DNA of 64,000 nucleotides from Collinsella tanakaei (GCF_021531055.1 NZ_JADYTL010000004.1:166017-230016), one strand, 5' to 3'. Numbered from the stretch's first letter, positions 1 through 9,054 are shown. A program made the numbers and translations. Notes: generated by a model from the letters alone, not told the origin.

Positions 1-729
1 TGAGGTGTATCCGCAGTTGTAGGAGGCGTTCCCGTCGTCGCAGAACACGAGCAGGAAGTGCCCCTCGTCGTCGAACAGCTGGTCATAGGCGCGCTCGGCG
101 GCGCTTGTGAGCTGCGAGACCGAGGCGGTCGTGCCGTTGGGCAGGATGTACACGTAGGGCTGGACGCCCGTCTTGTCGTAGAACGCTCGCAGGCCAGATT
201 CGAGCTCGGAGGCGTCGTGGATCCAGTCGCCGTCCTCGTCGGTGTAATAGGCGGTCTTATGGACCGAGCCCGCCGGTAGCGGCTCGCGCACGACCGTCGA
301 GGCACCCTGCTCGGCGTAATCGGTCGAGCAGGAGGGGATCAGGGTCGTGGCCAGGGCGCTGATGAGGCCGAGGATGATGAACGCCACGACGATGCCCAGG
401 CACCCGCCGGCGCATCCGGTCGCCTGCACGGCGGGGGAGGCGGGTGGGTTGTCGCCTCCACCGTTGTTGACGATGACGGTACGGTTGCGGTTCATGAGGC
501 TGCCGAGCATCATGCCGGTGAGAAAACCGCCGCCCGACGAACGCCGCGGAGGTCCGCCCATCGGGCCGCCGGGCCGCGGGCCGCCGAAGCCCCCGCCGAA
601 GCCGCCGCCAAACGGGCTGCGACCTCCGCCGAAGCCACGCCGACCTCCGGAGAATCCACCTGATGAGCGGCCGCCACCGCCGCGGAATCCGCCGCCACGG
701 CCTCCTCCGCCGAAACCAGATCTGCCCAC
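1..729 (-). CDS. Gly-rich membrane protein with TPM-like domain (partial, cut by window edge)
   Basis: The frame is open from a GTG at 729 to the left edge (243 codons, no stop), so the C-terminus is missing. AAAGGG lies 8 nt upstream of the GTG. Residues 2-65 are almost only Gly, Phe, Arg, Ser and Pro (FGGGGRGGGF and similar), then LTGMMLGSLMNRN, then a hydrophobic helix around residues 110-130 (CLGIVVAFIILGLISALATT). The following segment (ESGLRAFYDKTGVQPYVYI, then FLLVFCDDGN) resembles the TPM fold of TLP18.3/Psb32-type proteins, which occurs on extracytoplasmic faces of membranes. The Gly-rich N-terminus would lie in the cytoplasm. Function is unknown; family assignment is from motif memory. 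Downstream genes are outside the window. Confidence 0.6.
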   Translation of the reverse strand, partial: MGRSGFGGGGRGGGFRGGGGRSSGGFSGGRRGFGGGRSPFGGGFGGGFGGPRPGGPMGGPPRRSSGGGFLTGMMLGSLMNRNRTVIVNNGGGDNPPASPAVQATGCAGGCLGIVVAFIILGLISALATTLIPSCSTDYAEQGASTVVREPLPAGSVHKTAYYTDEDGDWIHDASELESGLRAFYDKTGVQPYVYILPNGTTASVSQLTSAAERAYDQLFDDEGHFLLVFCDDGNASYNCGYTS

Positions 730-934
730 CGTGCACCCTTTCGCGCTTGCGCGGACATCCGCGCGATCTTTTCCATAGAACAGATTATGCCCACTTGTCC
801 GGATGTGCCTGCCCGTCAACCGGAGTTTTATATGATGCCCCCTCGAATCCCTCGAGAGCGGCGTGTTCGACAAAGGGGATGAGGGGGCTCCGGTCGATGC
901 CGACTGCGGTCGATGCGCTTTCTCGATGAGGCGC

Positions 935-1732
935 TCAGTCGAAGATGAGGCGCGGCCGCGGCGTCCCTTCCGGCAGCTGCTCGAGTTCGGCGGCGACGAC
1001 CCCGTCGGGATCATCGTCCATCACCGCGATATCGATCTCGTCGAGACCGGAGAAGCGGAACAGCCCGCGCCCGTTGATCTTGCTGGCGTCGGCGAGCATG
1101 ATGCGCTGGCGCGCCGCGCGCATCATGCCGGCCTTGACCTCGGCCATCTGCTCGTAGTTCGTCATGAGGCCGCATCCCGGCACGATCGCGGTGGGGCACA
1201 GGAAGGCTTTGTCGGCATGGATGATGTCGAGCGAGCGCATGGCGAGCGGCCCTTGCAGGTACCGGTGGCCCTTGCGCAGAGACCCGCCGAGCAGGATGGC
1301 GTCCACCCCCGGCAGGCTCTCATCGATAAAGTTGGCGATCGTCAGGTCGGCGGTGATGACGGTGATATCCGAGCGCTGGCCGAGCATGCGCACGAACTCG
1401 AGGGCGGTGGTGCCGGAGTCGACGAGCAGCGCGTCGCCGTTGTCGACAAGACGCAGCGCCGTGCGCGCGATCGCCTGCTTGGCCGCCACGTTGACGTTCA
1501 CGCGTCGGTCCTGGATGGAGACGGTGAGCGTCTTGTGCAGCGAGACGGCCCCGCCGTGCGTGCGGCGCAGCTTGCCGTCGGCTTCGAGTGCGTCGAGGTC
1601 GCCGCGGATGGTGACCGCCGACACGCCGAACGTGCGCGACAGCTCGGATACCTGCACCGATGCCGTTCGATCGAGCATGTCCATGATGGCGGCACGGCGC
1701 TCCTCGGCAAACGAATGGGTGGTTTCCGCCAT
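935..1732 (-). CDS. DeoR-family sugar-metabolism repressor
   Basis: 265 aa, the usual length for the family. The N-terminal helix-turn-helix covers about residues 10-58 with the typical run VSELSRTFGVSAVTIRGDL followed by LRRTHGGAV. The C-terminal DeoRC sensor domain carries the phosphate-sugar binding signature DSGTT at residues 105-109 and later GGSLRKGH. DeoR proteins normally bind a phosphorylated sugar and derepress neighbouring genes. It is divergent from the class II aldolase at 2117, which makes that gene the obvious target and fructose/tagatose phosphates plausible ligands (inference). The ATG at 1732 is preceded by GGAG (on the minus strand, from cctcc near 1740). Confidence 0.85.
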   Translation of the reverse strand: MAETTHSFAEERRAAIMDMLDRTASVQVSELSRTFGVSAVTIRGDLDALEADGKLRRTHGGAVSLHKTLTVSIQDRRVNVNVAAKQAIARTALRLVDNGDALLVDSGTTALEFVRMLGQRSDITVITADLTIANFIDESLPGVDAILLGGSLRKGHRYLQGPLAMRSLDIIHADKAFLCPTAIVPGCGLMTNYEQMAEVKAGMMRAARQRIMLADASKINGRGLFRFSGLDEIDIAVMDDDPDGVVAAELEQLPEGTPRPRLIFD

Positions 1733-2116
1733 CGGTGGCTCCTCTGCTGTCGGGGAAATGTGTGCTGATTGTGCTGATGCTATTTTGCTTTACTTTTCTT
1801 TTTGGAAAGCAAACGACGTGCGTTTCCTTTGTTTTAACGCAAATCGGGTACGGTGGGCGGCCCAGTCGGAGCGGCGCGAACGACCGGGCCGGCACCAGCC
1901 GCACCGTTTCGCGGCCGTCCGCGTTGCGCGCGATCGCGCGTCGCGCGCGGGGGCTTACCTTTGCTTTCCGGTTGTACGGTTGCCGCTCGCCTATGCGATG
2001 AACAGGCGGTTTCGCGTTTTCGTACAATAGGGGCAACGGGAGCGCCGCGCTGAGGGATGCGGCGCCAAGTGTGCCGGTCCGCGCGGTGCGCGGCGGCAGG
2101 AGGGAGCGAATCGCCC
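1733..2116. promoter_or_regulatory. Divergent control region between deoR-type gene and fba
   Basis: No gene is seen in these 384 nt. GGAAAGCAAA at 1804-1813 recurs in inverse orientation as TTTGCTTTCC at 1960-1969. A second inverted element, AAACG(acgtg)CGTTT, lies at 1811-1825. A possible sigma70 promoter for the aldolase is TGAACA (1999-2004), 18 nt, TACAAT (2023-2028), with TTTCGCGTTTTCG between the boxes. The 10-nt inverted pair is the best candidate for paired DeoR operators. This is read by eye only. Confidence 0.45.
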
Positions 2117-2965
2117 ATGCTCGTGACCACCAAGGAGATGCTGCTCGACGCGCAGAAGAACCACTACGCCGTCGGCGCCTTCAACGTCGAGAACCTCGAG
2201 TTCGTCATGGCGGTGCTCGCCGCCGCGGAGGAGACCAAGTCCCCCGTCATCATGCAGACCACGTCCGGCACCATCAAGATGACCGGCCTCGATTACTTCT
2301 ACGGCATGGTCAAGGCCGCCGCCGAGCGCACCTCGGTGCCCGTGGCCCTGCACCTCGATCACGGCGACGGCTACGATCGCTGCATGAAGGCCCTGCGCTG
2401 CGGCTACACCTCCGTCATGATCGACGGCAGCCACGAGACCTTCGAGGACAACATCGCGCTGACCAAGCTCGTGGCCGACGCCGGCGCCGCCATGGGCGTG
2501 CCCGTCGAGGCCGAGCTCGGCAAGGTCGGCGGCAAGGAGGACGACGTCGAGGTCGAGGGCGAGAGCCCCTACACCGATCCGGATGAGGCCCGCGAGTTCG
2601 TCGAGCGCACCGGCTGCACCTCGCTCGCCATCGGCGTCGGCACCTCGCACGGCGTCTACACCGCCGAGCCCCACATCGAGCAGGACGTCGTCAAGGCGAT
2701 CCGCGCCGCCGTGGACGTGCCGCTCGTCCTGCACGGCACCTCCGGTGTGCCCGATGAGCAGGTCGCCGAGGCCGTGAAGAACGGCATCTGCAAGGTCAAC
2801 TACGCCACCGAGCTGCGCCAGGCCTTCACGAAGGGCTTCATGGCCTACATGGCCGAGAACCCTACCTGCTTCGATCCCAAGAAGCCGGGCCAGGCGGGCA
2901 TGGCCGAGATCACCAAGATCGTCAAGATCCGCATGGAGAACCTCGGTTCGGTCGGTCGCGCGTAA
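2117..2965 (+). CDS. fba: Class II fructose-bisphosphate (or tagatose-bisphosphate) aldolase
   Basis: 282 aa from the ATG at 2117, chosen because GGCAGGAGGGAG sits just upstream; an upstream in-frame ATG (2057) lacks a ribosome site. The enzyme cleaves fructose-1,6-bisphosphate to DHAP and glyceraldehyde-3-phosphate using zinc. HLDHGDGYDRC puts the catalytic Asp at 81 and the first zinc His at 82; EAELG (131-135), GTSHG (His178) and LHGTSG (His206) supply the other metal and phosphate-binding residues. The sequence belongs to the short Fba/GatY/KbaY branch, so tagatose-1,6-bisphosphate cannot be excluded. It stands alone, divergent from a DeoR repressor and followed by an intrinsic terminator. 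Confidence 0.92.
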   Translation: MLVTTKEMLLDAQKNHYAVGAFNVENLEFVMAVLAAAEETKSPVIMQTTSGTIKMTGLDYFYGMVKAAAERTSVPVALHLDHGDGYDRCMKALRCGYTSVMIDGSHETFEDNIALTKLVADAGAAMGVPVEAELGKVGGKEDDVEVEGESPYTDPDEAREFVERTGCTSLAIGVGTSHGVYTAEPHIEQDVVKAIRAAVDVPLVLHGTSGVPDEQVAEAVKNGICKVNYATELRQAFTKGFMAYMAENPTCFDPKKPGQAGMAEITKIVKIRMENLGSVGRA

Positions 2966-2990
2966 GACGCCGATCCCCCCTGTCGCATCG

Positions 2991-3023
2991 AGCCCCGAAG
3001 CCTCGCGCTTCGGGGCTTTTTTC
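2991..3023 (+). terminator. Intrinsic terminator of fba
   Basis: AGCCCCGAAG (2991-3000) pairs perfectly with CTTCGGGGCT (3008-3017) around a 7-nt loop, followed by a run of six T. Confidence 0.9.
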
Positions 3024-3284
3024 ATGAGGGGCGGTGCTCTGCCGCCGCGCCCTGTTGAACACCCCCGGCTGTGCCGTCTCCGCCCATCCGGTTGGCGCGA
3101 TTGGGAGATATAACATTCGGGAATGCCTGATATCGCTGAGCTGGTGGTACGCTCACCAAACATTACCGTCCGTCGCCGATATCGTCGTCTCCGAGGACAG
3201 ATTTGCAGTAAGCTGAATCTGTCTGTGACCGACTACGTTTAACCCCTGCAAACTGGTTCGGACAACGGAAGACGGAGGTTCTGT

Positions 3285-4742
3285 ATGAACAAGCGCACCA
3301 AGATCGTATGCACGATGGGACCGGCCTGCGATGACGACGACATCCTGCGCGAGATGATCAAGGCGGGCATGAACGTCGCCCGCTTCAACTTCTCGCACGG
3401 CAGCCACGAGGAACAGCACATCCGCATGGAGCGCGTCAAGCGCATCTCCCGCGAGCTGGGCATCCCCGTCGGTATCCTGCTCGACACCAAGGGCCCCGAG
3501 ATCCGCACGGGCTTCCTCAAGGACCATGCCAAGGTCACGCTCGCGGCGGGCTCCACGGTCACGGTCACCGCGGCGGAGACCTCCGAGGACCTTCAGGGCA
3601 CCGCTGAACACTTCTACCTCGACCACCTCGAGCTTCCGCGCGAAGTGCACCCCGGTGGCACGATCCTGATCGACGACGGCCTGATCGGCCTCACCGTCAA
3701 GAGCATCTCCGGCCAGGACATCATCTGCCATGTGGACAACGGCGGCGAGCTGGGCGAGAAGAAGGGCGTCAACGTCCCCAACGCCAAGCTGTCGCTGCCC
3801 ACGATCACCGAGCAGGATCGCAAGGACATCCTGTTCGGCATCGAGGAGGGCATCGACTTCATCGCCGCGTCCTTCATCCGCGACGCCGCCGGCGTGCGCG
3901 AGATCCGCAAGCTGTGCCAGGAGAACGGCGGCGGGAACATCGACATCTTCCCCAAGATCGAGTGCGCCGTTGCCGTCTACCACTTCGACGAGATCCTGAA
4001 GGAGTCCGACGGCATCATGGTCGCCCGCGGCGACTTGGGCGTCGAGGTCGCGCCGGAGGTGTGCCCGACCATCCAGAAGGAGATCATCCAGAAGTGCAAC
4101 AAGGCGTATAAGCCGGTCATCACCGCCACGCAGATGCTCGATTCCATGATCCGCAACCCGCGTCCGACGCGCGCCGAGGTCACCGACGTCGCCAACGCCA
4201 TCAACGACGGCACCGACGCCACGATGCTGTCCGGCGAGACCGCCGCCGGCAAGTACCCGCTCGAGGCCGTCAAGATGATGGCCAACATCGCGCTGATCGC
4301 CGAGGCCACCATGCCCGAGCACAACCGCCTGGACATCCACACCGACGAGACGGGCATCCGCGCCATCAACAGCGCCATCGGTCTTGCGGCGGTGAGCACG
4401 GCCTTCAACGTCAAGGCCCGCGCGATCATCATTCCGACCGAGTCCGGCCGCTCCGCGCGCCTGGTGTCCAACTTCCGTCCCATGCTGCCGATCCTGGCCG
4501 TGACGCCGCACGACGCCGCCACGCGCAAGATGACGATCTACTGGGGCGTCGACCCGGTCACCGAGGGCGAGATCGGCGACAAGCGCTACATCGTCCGCAC
4601 GGCGCTCGAGTGCGCCAAGAAGCGCGGCGTGGTGCGCGTGGGCGACGTCGCCGTCCTCACGGTGGGCGACCCCGACACCTCGATCACCTTCACCGACGGC
4701 GTGACCTCCACCAACGTGGTGCACGTGGCGCAGGTGCGCTAA
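3285..4742 (+). CDS. pyk: Pyruvate kinase
   Basis: 485 aa, full length for a bacterial enzyme without the extra C-terminal PEP-utiliser-like domain. It transfers phosphate from PEP to ADP in the last step of glycolysis. The start (MNKRTKIVCTMGPA) follows GGAGG at 3271-3276. The catalytic Lys is at residue 224 in IFPKIE, the metal/nucleotide segment MVARGDLGVEV follows, and ITATQMLDSM matches the family signature. The C-terminal third holds the allosteric-site fold. The gene is monocistronic with a terminator directly downstream. With aldolase and PEP carboxylase nearby it sits at the PEP branch point. Confidence 0.97.
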   Translation: MNKRTKIVCTMGPACDDDDILREMIKAGMNVARFNFSHGSHEEQHIRMERVKRISRELGIPVGILLDTKGPEIRTGFLKDHAKVTLAAGSTVTVTAAETSEDLQGTAEHFYLDHLELPREVHPGGTILIDDGLIGLTVKSISGQDIICHVDNGGELGEKKGVNVPNAKLSLPTITEQDRKDILFGIEEGIDFIAASFIRDAAGVREIRKLCQENGGGNIDIFPKIECAVAVYHFDEILKESDGIMVARGDLGVEVAPEVCPTIQKEIIQKCNKAYKPVITATQMLDSMIRNPRPTRAEVTDVANAINDGTDATMLSGETAAGKYPLEAVKMMANIALIAEATMPEHNRLDIHTDETGIRAINSAIGLAAVSTAFNVKARAIIIPTESGRSARLVSNFRPMLPILAVTPHDAATRKMTIYWGVDPVTEGEIGDKRYIVRTALECAKKRGVVRVGDVAVLTVGDPDTSITFTDGVTSTNVVHVAQVR

Positions 4743-4767
4743 TCGGACACCCGATAGCCGAACGACG

Positions 4768-4803
4768 AAGGGGATCGCTGCGGGTTGCGGCGATCCCCTT
4801 TTC
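4768..4803 (+). terminator. Intrinsic terminator of pyk
   Basis: AAGGGGATCGC (4768-4778) and GCGATCCCCTT (4790-4800) form an 11-bp perfect stem with T residues at the 3' side. Confidence 0.85.
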
Positions 4804-4897
4804 GCTGCGCGGCCTCCGACGTGCGGGTTTTCGCATGCGTTTTGCCCCATCGGATGCCTCTTGGTCGAGCGGAATCCACCATCCGACGTACTGATCG

Positions 4898-5025
4898 GCT
4901 TTATGGTTCGGTTTGATGGGGACATGCCGAGTAGAACGCCGATGGCAACGCAAAGAACTGCAGGTAGATTGAGGGTGCACTGAGCCGTATACTCGGCTTG
5001 CCCCGGATAAACCGAACCATAAAGC
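4898..5025. repeat. Long interrupted hairpin element between pyk and the EamA gene
   Basis: A 17-bp perfect inverted repeat (GCTTTATGGTTCGGTTT at 4898-4914 and its complement at 5009-5025) encloses GGGG/CCCC (4918-4921 with 5001-5004) and an 8-bp inner stem GCCGAGTA/TACTCGGC (4926-4933 with 4990-4997). The pairings are nested with small symmetric bulges and a ~56-nt apical loop. A T-rich run (TTTTGTTTTTT) follows the stem at 5029-5039. The rest of the 477-nt gap, apart from the pyk terminator, shows nothing recognisable. Confidence 0.6.
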
Positions 5026-5219
5026 GGGTTTTGTTTTTTCGGGGGCCCACATGGTCCCATATACGGCCGCATGCGCGGTCCGACGCGGGCGACATCTCGC
5101 GGAAGAGCCCCACATGTCTCCGCAGGCTCCGCGAAATCCGCCGCGGGCGCCGTGTTAATTCTCGACGCCGTTTTCGTCCTGCGTTGAGCGGACATGCGCA
5201 TCCTGATACATTGGTCCGC

Positions 5220-6200
5220 ATGGAAACCATCAAGAAGCACATATGGGGCAGCGACGCGCCGGTCGCGCCGGAGGACCGCGGCGCGGGGCACCTGCGCGGT
5301 GCCGGCGCGCGCTCGCCGCTCTTTTGGAAACTGCTGCTCGTATCCATGGCCTGTATCTGGGGCTTCTCGTTTTACGTGGTGAAGGATGCCCTCGATGTGC
5401 TGCCGAGCTTCTATCTGCTCGCGTGGCGCTTCGGCTCCTCGGCGATCATTATGCTCGTTTTGTTCCGGCGCCGCGTTCGGGCGCACTTCAACGCTCGCTA
5501 CCTGGCCGTGGGGCTCGGTATGGGCGTCCTCGAATGGGCGGCCTACAGCCTGCAGACCATCGGCCTCACGGATACCACGGCGGGCAAGAGCGCGTTTCTG
5601 ACCGGGACCTACTGCATCCTCGTGCCTTTCATCAGCTACCTGATCAGTCGCGAGAAGCTGACGCGCTACAACCTGGGAGCGGCGCTGCTGTGCCTGACGG
5701 GAATCGGTCTGGTGGCGCTCGACAGCCTTACCGTCGGGCTGGGCGACGCGCTCACGCTCGGCGGCGCGATCTTCTTCGCCTTCCAGATCGCGATGGCGGC
5801 GAAGTACGGCCAGGACATGGATATCAACGTGCTCACGTTTTGGATGTTCGCCGCGGTGGGCGTGCTGAGCCTTGTAAGCTCGCTGGCATGCGAGCCCGCT
5901 GTGCCGGCGAGCGCCTGGACGCCGCAGCTCGTGGGCGTGATCGCGTTCCTCTCGATCATCTGCACCTGCGTGGGCCTGCTCATCCAGAACATCGGTCTGG
6001 CGCACGTGCCCTCCTCCACCGGCTCGCTGTTGCTGTCGATGGAGTCGCCCTCGGGTGTGTTCTTCTCGGTCGTGTTGGCCGGCGAGATGCTCACCGGCCG
6101 TCTCCTTGCGGGCTTCGCGCTGATTTTCTGCTCGATCGTGCTGTCGGAGACCCACTTCTCGTTCCTGCGGCGCGGGCGTCGCGCACGCGCTCGGGTCTAG
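5220..6200 (+). CDS. EamA/DMT-superfamily transporter
   Basis: 326 aa from the ATG at 5220 (METIKKHIWG). The frame is open further upstream, but those codons run through the hairpin region and lack hydrophobic or conserved sequence; no start has a strong ribosome site. About ten hydrophobic helices are arranged as two EamA repeats, the first from FWKLLLVSMACIWGFSF and the second from GDALTLGGAIFFAFQIA. The repeat-end signature GLTDTTAGKSAFLTGTYCILVPF is typical of drug/metabolite exporters. Substrate unknown; many relatives export amino acids. It converges with threonine aldolase, with a 4-nt overlap of the 3' ends. Confidence 0.85.
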   Translation: METIKKHIWGSDAPVAPEDRGAGHLRGAGARSPLFWKLLLVSMACIWGFSFYVVKDALDVLPSFYLLAWRFGSSAIIMLVLFRRRVRAHFNARYLAVGLGMGVLEWAAYSLQTIGLTDTTAGKSAFLTGTYCILVPFISYLISREKLTRYNLGAALLCLTGIGLVALDSLTVGLGDALTLGGAIFFAFQIAMAAKYGQDMDINVLTFWMFAAVGVLSLVSSLACEPAVPASAWTPQLVGVIAFLSIICTCVGLLIQNIGLAHVPSSTGSLLLSMESPSGVFFSVVLAGEMLTGRLLAGFALIFCSIVLSETHFSFLRRGRRARARV

Positions 6201-7270
6201 GCGAGCAGCTCGGCGGCGCAGGCGACGGCCTTATCCACGGCGTCCGCGGGCGTCGCCCAGCTGGTGACGAAGCGCGCCACGACGCGCCCGGCGCCCGTGG
6301 GGTCGTCCACCAGCGAGACCTCGGCGCCGAGCGCGTGGCCCAGCCGCTCGCCGATCTCGGGTGCGACCCAGAAGAACTGCTGGTTGCCTGTGGCTTCCAG
6401 ATACGGCTCGTACCCGGCCTCCACCATGCCGCGCGCCAGGCGCGTCGCGCATGCGTTGGCGTGGCGGGCGTAGGTCCAGTAGGGGAGCTCGCCGTTCTCG
6501 GCGGCGGTGAACGCAGCCTCGAACATCACGCCCATCAAGCGTCCTTTCGCCGTCATGGCGCCCGCGCGCTTGGTGAGGTAGGGGAGACGTTCGATGGCGC
6601 GTCGCCCGCGTTCGGACCGCGGGTTCACCACGAGCGCCTCGCCGAACAGCATGCCGTTTTTGGTGCCGCCGAGCGTGAAGGCGTCGGCGTGCGCCGCGAT
6701 GTGGGAGATATCCAGGTCGGCGCCGTCTGCGGTCATGGCGCTCGCCATGCGCGCACCGTCGACGTAGATCGCGAGCCCGCGTGCATCGGCCCAGTCGCAG
6801 ATCGCGTCGAACTCCGCGCGCGTCCACACGTGGCCGAGCTCGGTCGTGTCGGAGAGGTAGACCATGCCGGGACGCGTGGTGTGGCAGCCGTTGGCCGCGC
6901 ACACGCGGTAGACGCCCTCCGCGCCCTCGGGCGTGAGCACGCCCAGGCTGTCCCGCGTGGCGAGCAGACGGCGGCCGCAGCCCTCGATGGCACCCGTCTC
7001 GTGGATGGTGGGGTGCGCGTCGGCGGCGCAGATCGGCCCCTCGAACTCGTCGGTGAGCGCCGAGATGGCGAGGATGTTCGCCACGGTGCCGCCGGGGGCG
7101 AACGTCACGAACGCATCCGGCTGGCCCACGGCGGCGCGGATGAGCTCGGCGGCGCGGGCGCAGTGCGCGTCGGTGCCGTATCCGGGCGTCTGCTCGGCGT
7201 TGGTGCGGATGAGCGCGTCGAGGACCTCGGGCGCTGCGCCCTCGCTGTAATCGTTGCGGAACTGGTACAT
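6197..7270 (-). CDS. ltaE: Low-specificity L-threonine aldolase (PLP enzyme)
   Basis: 357 aa, fold type I PLP enzyme of the beta-eliminating lyase/threonine aldolase family, which cleaves threonine to glycine and acetaldehyde. MYQFRNDYSEGAAPEVLDAL is the usual opening. His90 lies in AADAHPTIHETGAIEG, the cofactor-facing Asp in YVDGARMASAM (Asp171) and the Schiff-base lysine in LGGTKNGMLFGEA (Lys204). A GGAG-type site (GGAGCAC) precedes the ATG. It would link the threonine made by the thrB/thrC genes in this window to glycine supply. The gene is transcribed alone, convergent with the EamA transporter. Confidence 0.9.
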   Translation of the reverse strand: MYQFRNDYSEGAAPEVLDALIRTNAEQTPGYGTDAHCARAAELIRAAVGQPDAFVTFAPGGTVANILAISALTDEFEGPICAADAHPTIHETGAIEGCGRRLLATRDSLGVLTPEGAEGVYRVCAANGCHTTRPGMVYLSDTTELGHVWTRAEFDAICDWADARGLAIYVDGARMASAMTADGADLDISHIAAHADAFTLGGTKNGMLFGEALVVNPRSERGRRAIERLPYLTKRAGAMTAKGRLMGVMFEAAFTAAENGELPYWTYARHANACATRLARGMVEAGYEPYLEATGNQQFFWVAPEIGERLGHALGAEVSLVDDPTGAGRVVARFVTSWATPADAVDKAVACAAELLA

Positions 7271-7372
7271 GGTGTGCTCCTTTGTCGAGCGGCGCGCGGC
7301 GGCAGGGCGTCAACGTGCGGGGAGGTACATGGATTTCGCAGTGAATGATACCGCGTGTGCCGCCACCATGGA

Positions 7373-7378
7373 TATAAT
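7373..7378 (+). promoter_or_regulatory. Possible -10 box of hisS
   Basis: A perfect TATAAT lies 38 nt upstream of the hisS start. No convincing -35 hexamer is found at the expected distance. Confidence 0.4.
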
Positions 7379-7415
7379 GGGTGGTCGACGAATCGAGGCG
7401 ACGGGGAGGATCTCC

Positions 7416-8732
7416 ATGCAAGCACAGAGGGCCGAGGGCACCAAGGATCTGATCGGGCGCGACATGCGCGCATGGCAGCGCATGCAGCGCGTCGCGGCGG
7501 AGGTGTTCGAGCCGTACGGCTTCGACGCGGTCGAGACCCCCGCGATCGAGCAGCTCGACGTGTTCGTGCACGGCATCGGCCAGTCGACCGACGTGGTGCG
7601 CAAGGAGATGTTCCGCGTCTTTTCCGGCGCGAACTTCGCGCGCGTGCTCGAGGAGGGCACCGACGCCAAGCTCAAGGCCAAGCAGCGCTTGGCGTTACGT
7701 CCCGAGGGCACGGCGGGCGTGGTGCGCGCCGTGGTGGAAAACAACCTGGTCCCGCAGGGCGCCACGCCGTTCAAGGGCTACTACGCCGAGGCGATGTTCC
7801 GCGGCGAGCGTCCGCAGAAGGGCCGTTTGCGCCAGTTCCACCAGGTGGGCATCGAGTGGCTGGGCGCGCCCGACCCGGCGGCCGACGCCGAGTGCATCAT
7901 CATGCTGATGGAGTTCTACAAGCGCCTGGGCTTCGACCTGTCGCGCCTGCGCCTGCTCATCAACTCCATGGGCGACCCCGCGTGCCGTCCGGCCTACCGC
8001 GACGCCGTGCGCTCGTTCATCCTCGACCATGTCGACGAGATGTGCGACGAGTGCCGCGAGCGCGCCGAGGTCAACCCGCTGCGCGCCTTCGACTGCAAGA
8101 ACGACCATTGCCGCGAGGTTATGGCTGGTGCGCCCCTTATGCGCGACAACCTGTGCGACGAGTGCCGTGAGCACTACGAGCAGGTCAAGCGCTACCTCGA
8201 CGCCGCGGGCATCGAGTACGTGGAGGATCCCACGCTCGTGCGCGGTCTGGACTACTACACTCGCACCGTCTTCGAGGTCGAGGCCCCGGGTGCCGGCGTG
8301 GGCTCCATCGGCGGCGGCGGTCGCTACGACGGCCTGGTGGAGCTCGAGGGCGGCAAGCCGACGCCGGGTGTGGGCTTTGCCGTGGGCTTCGAGCGCGCCA
8401 TGCTCGCCCTCGAGGCGTTCGGTGTCGACATGGCCACCGACGCCCCGTCGTGCATCTACGTTGCCAACGCGGGCTCCGAGCTGCGCGGCGAGGTGTTCGC
8501 GCTCGCGCACGAGCTGCGCGCCGCCGGCATCCGTACCGAGGCCGACTACCAGGGGCGTTCGCTCAAGAGCCAGTTCAAGCAGGCCGACAAGCTCGGTGCG
8601 CGCCTGATCCTGGTCATCGGCGGCGACGAGCTCGCCGCGGGCAAGGTGAAGGTCCGCGACATGGTGAGCCACGACGAGCAGCTGGTCGATCGTGCCGCGG
8701 TCGTCGAAGCGGTGCGCGAGCTGCTGGCATAA
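7416..8732 (+). CDS. hisS: Histidyl-tRNA synthetase
   Basis: 438 aa from the ATG at 7416, which follows GGGGAGGA; the open frame extends upstream over the TATAAT box and is not coding there. Class II synthetase charging tRNA-His. The N-terminus (AEGTKDLIGRDM) is motif-1-like, AMFRGERPQKGRLRQFHQ is motif 2, LVRGLDYYTRTVFEVE is the histidine-binding block and GVGFAVGFERAML is motif 3. The anticodon-binding domain is the last ~100 residues (CIYVANAGSEL onward). Two CDEC pairs near residues 211-250 may bind zinc, as in some actinobacterial HisRS; this is inference. A strong terminator follows. Confidence 0.95.
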   Translation: MQAQRAEGTKDLIGRDMRAWQRMQRVAAEVFEPYGFDAVETPAIEQLDVFVHGIGQSTDVVRKEMFRVFSGANFARVLEEGTDAKLKAKQRLALRPEGTAGVVRAVVENNLVPQGATPFKGYYAEAMFRGERPQKGRLRQFHQVGIEWLGAPDPAADAECIIMLMEFYKRLGFDLSRLRLLINSMGDPACRPAYRDAVRSFILDHVDEMCDECRERAEVNPLRAFDCKNDHCREVMAGAPLMRDNLCDECREHYEQVKRYLDAAGIEYVEDPTLVRGLDYYTRTVFEVEAPGAGVGSIGGGGRYDGLVELEGGKPTPGVGFAVGFERAMLALEAFGVDMATDAPSCIYVANAGSELRGEVFALAHELRAAGIRTEADYQGRSLKSQFKQADKLGARLILVIGGDELAAGKVKVRDMVSHDEQLVDRAAVVEAVRELLA

Positions 8733-8769
8733 CGCCCTCCCGCCACGGCGGCGGTATAAGGAGGTGTTT

Positions 8770-8811
8770 CCGCCCCTTTCGGACGTGTGTTTCGGAAGGG
8801 GCGGTTTTTTT
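8770..8811 (+). terminator. Intrinsic terminator of hisS
   Basis: CCGCCCCTT (8770-8778) pairs with AAGGGGCGG (8796-8804), followed by seven T. Confidence 0.9.
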
Positions 8812-8935
8812 GTTGCGGGGTCCTTCTGCTGCGGTGCGCGGATCGCGGGTCCCATATGCCCTGCGTCCGCTGCCGTTTCGTGCGCGTGGATCGGCTCCGA
8901 TGCAGTTTGCTAAAGTGTGAACTCGTCGTTTTCCG

Positions 8936-8963
8936 TTGCATCGGGTGCGGTCTCTCGTATACT
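8936..8963 (+). promoter_or_regulatory. Probable sigma70 promoter of ppc
   Basis: TTGCAT (8936-8941), a 16-nt spacer and TATACT (8958-8963), about 90 nt before the ppc start and clear of the hisS terminator. Confidence 0.6.
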
Positions 8964-9054
8964 ATCCGAGTGTTTTTGAAGTGTTCTTTTATTCGAACGG
9001 TAGGAATCACCTGGCAGATGGCGTTTACCTACCGGAAAACGGGAGGTCACGGGG

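Noticed and set aside
3092..3114. TTGGCG...TATAAC upstream of pyk as a promoter
   Set aside because: The spacer is only 11 nt, too short for sigma70.
3153..6155. 1000-codon open frame on the minus strand opposite pyk and the EamA gene
   Set aside because: High-GC shadow frame; it is His/Arg/Gly-rich and crosses two well-supported genes and their terminator.
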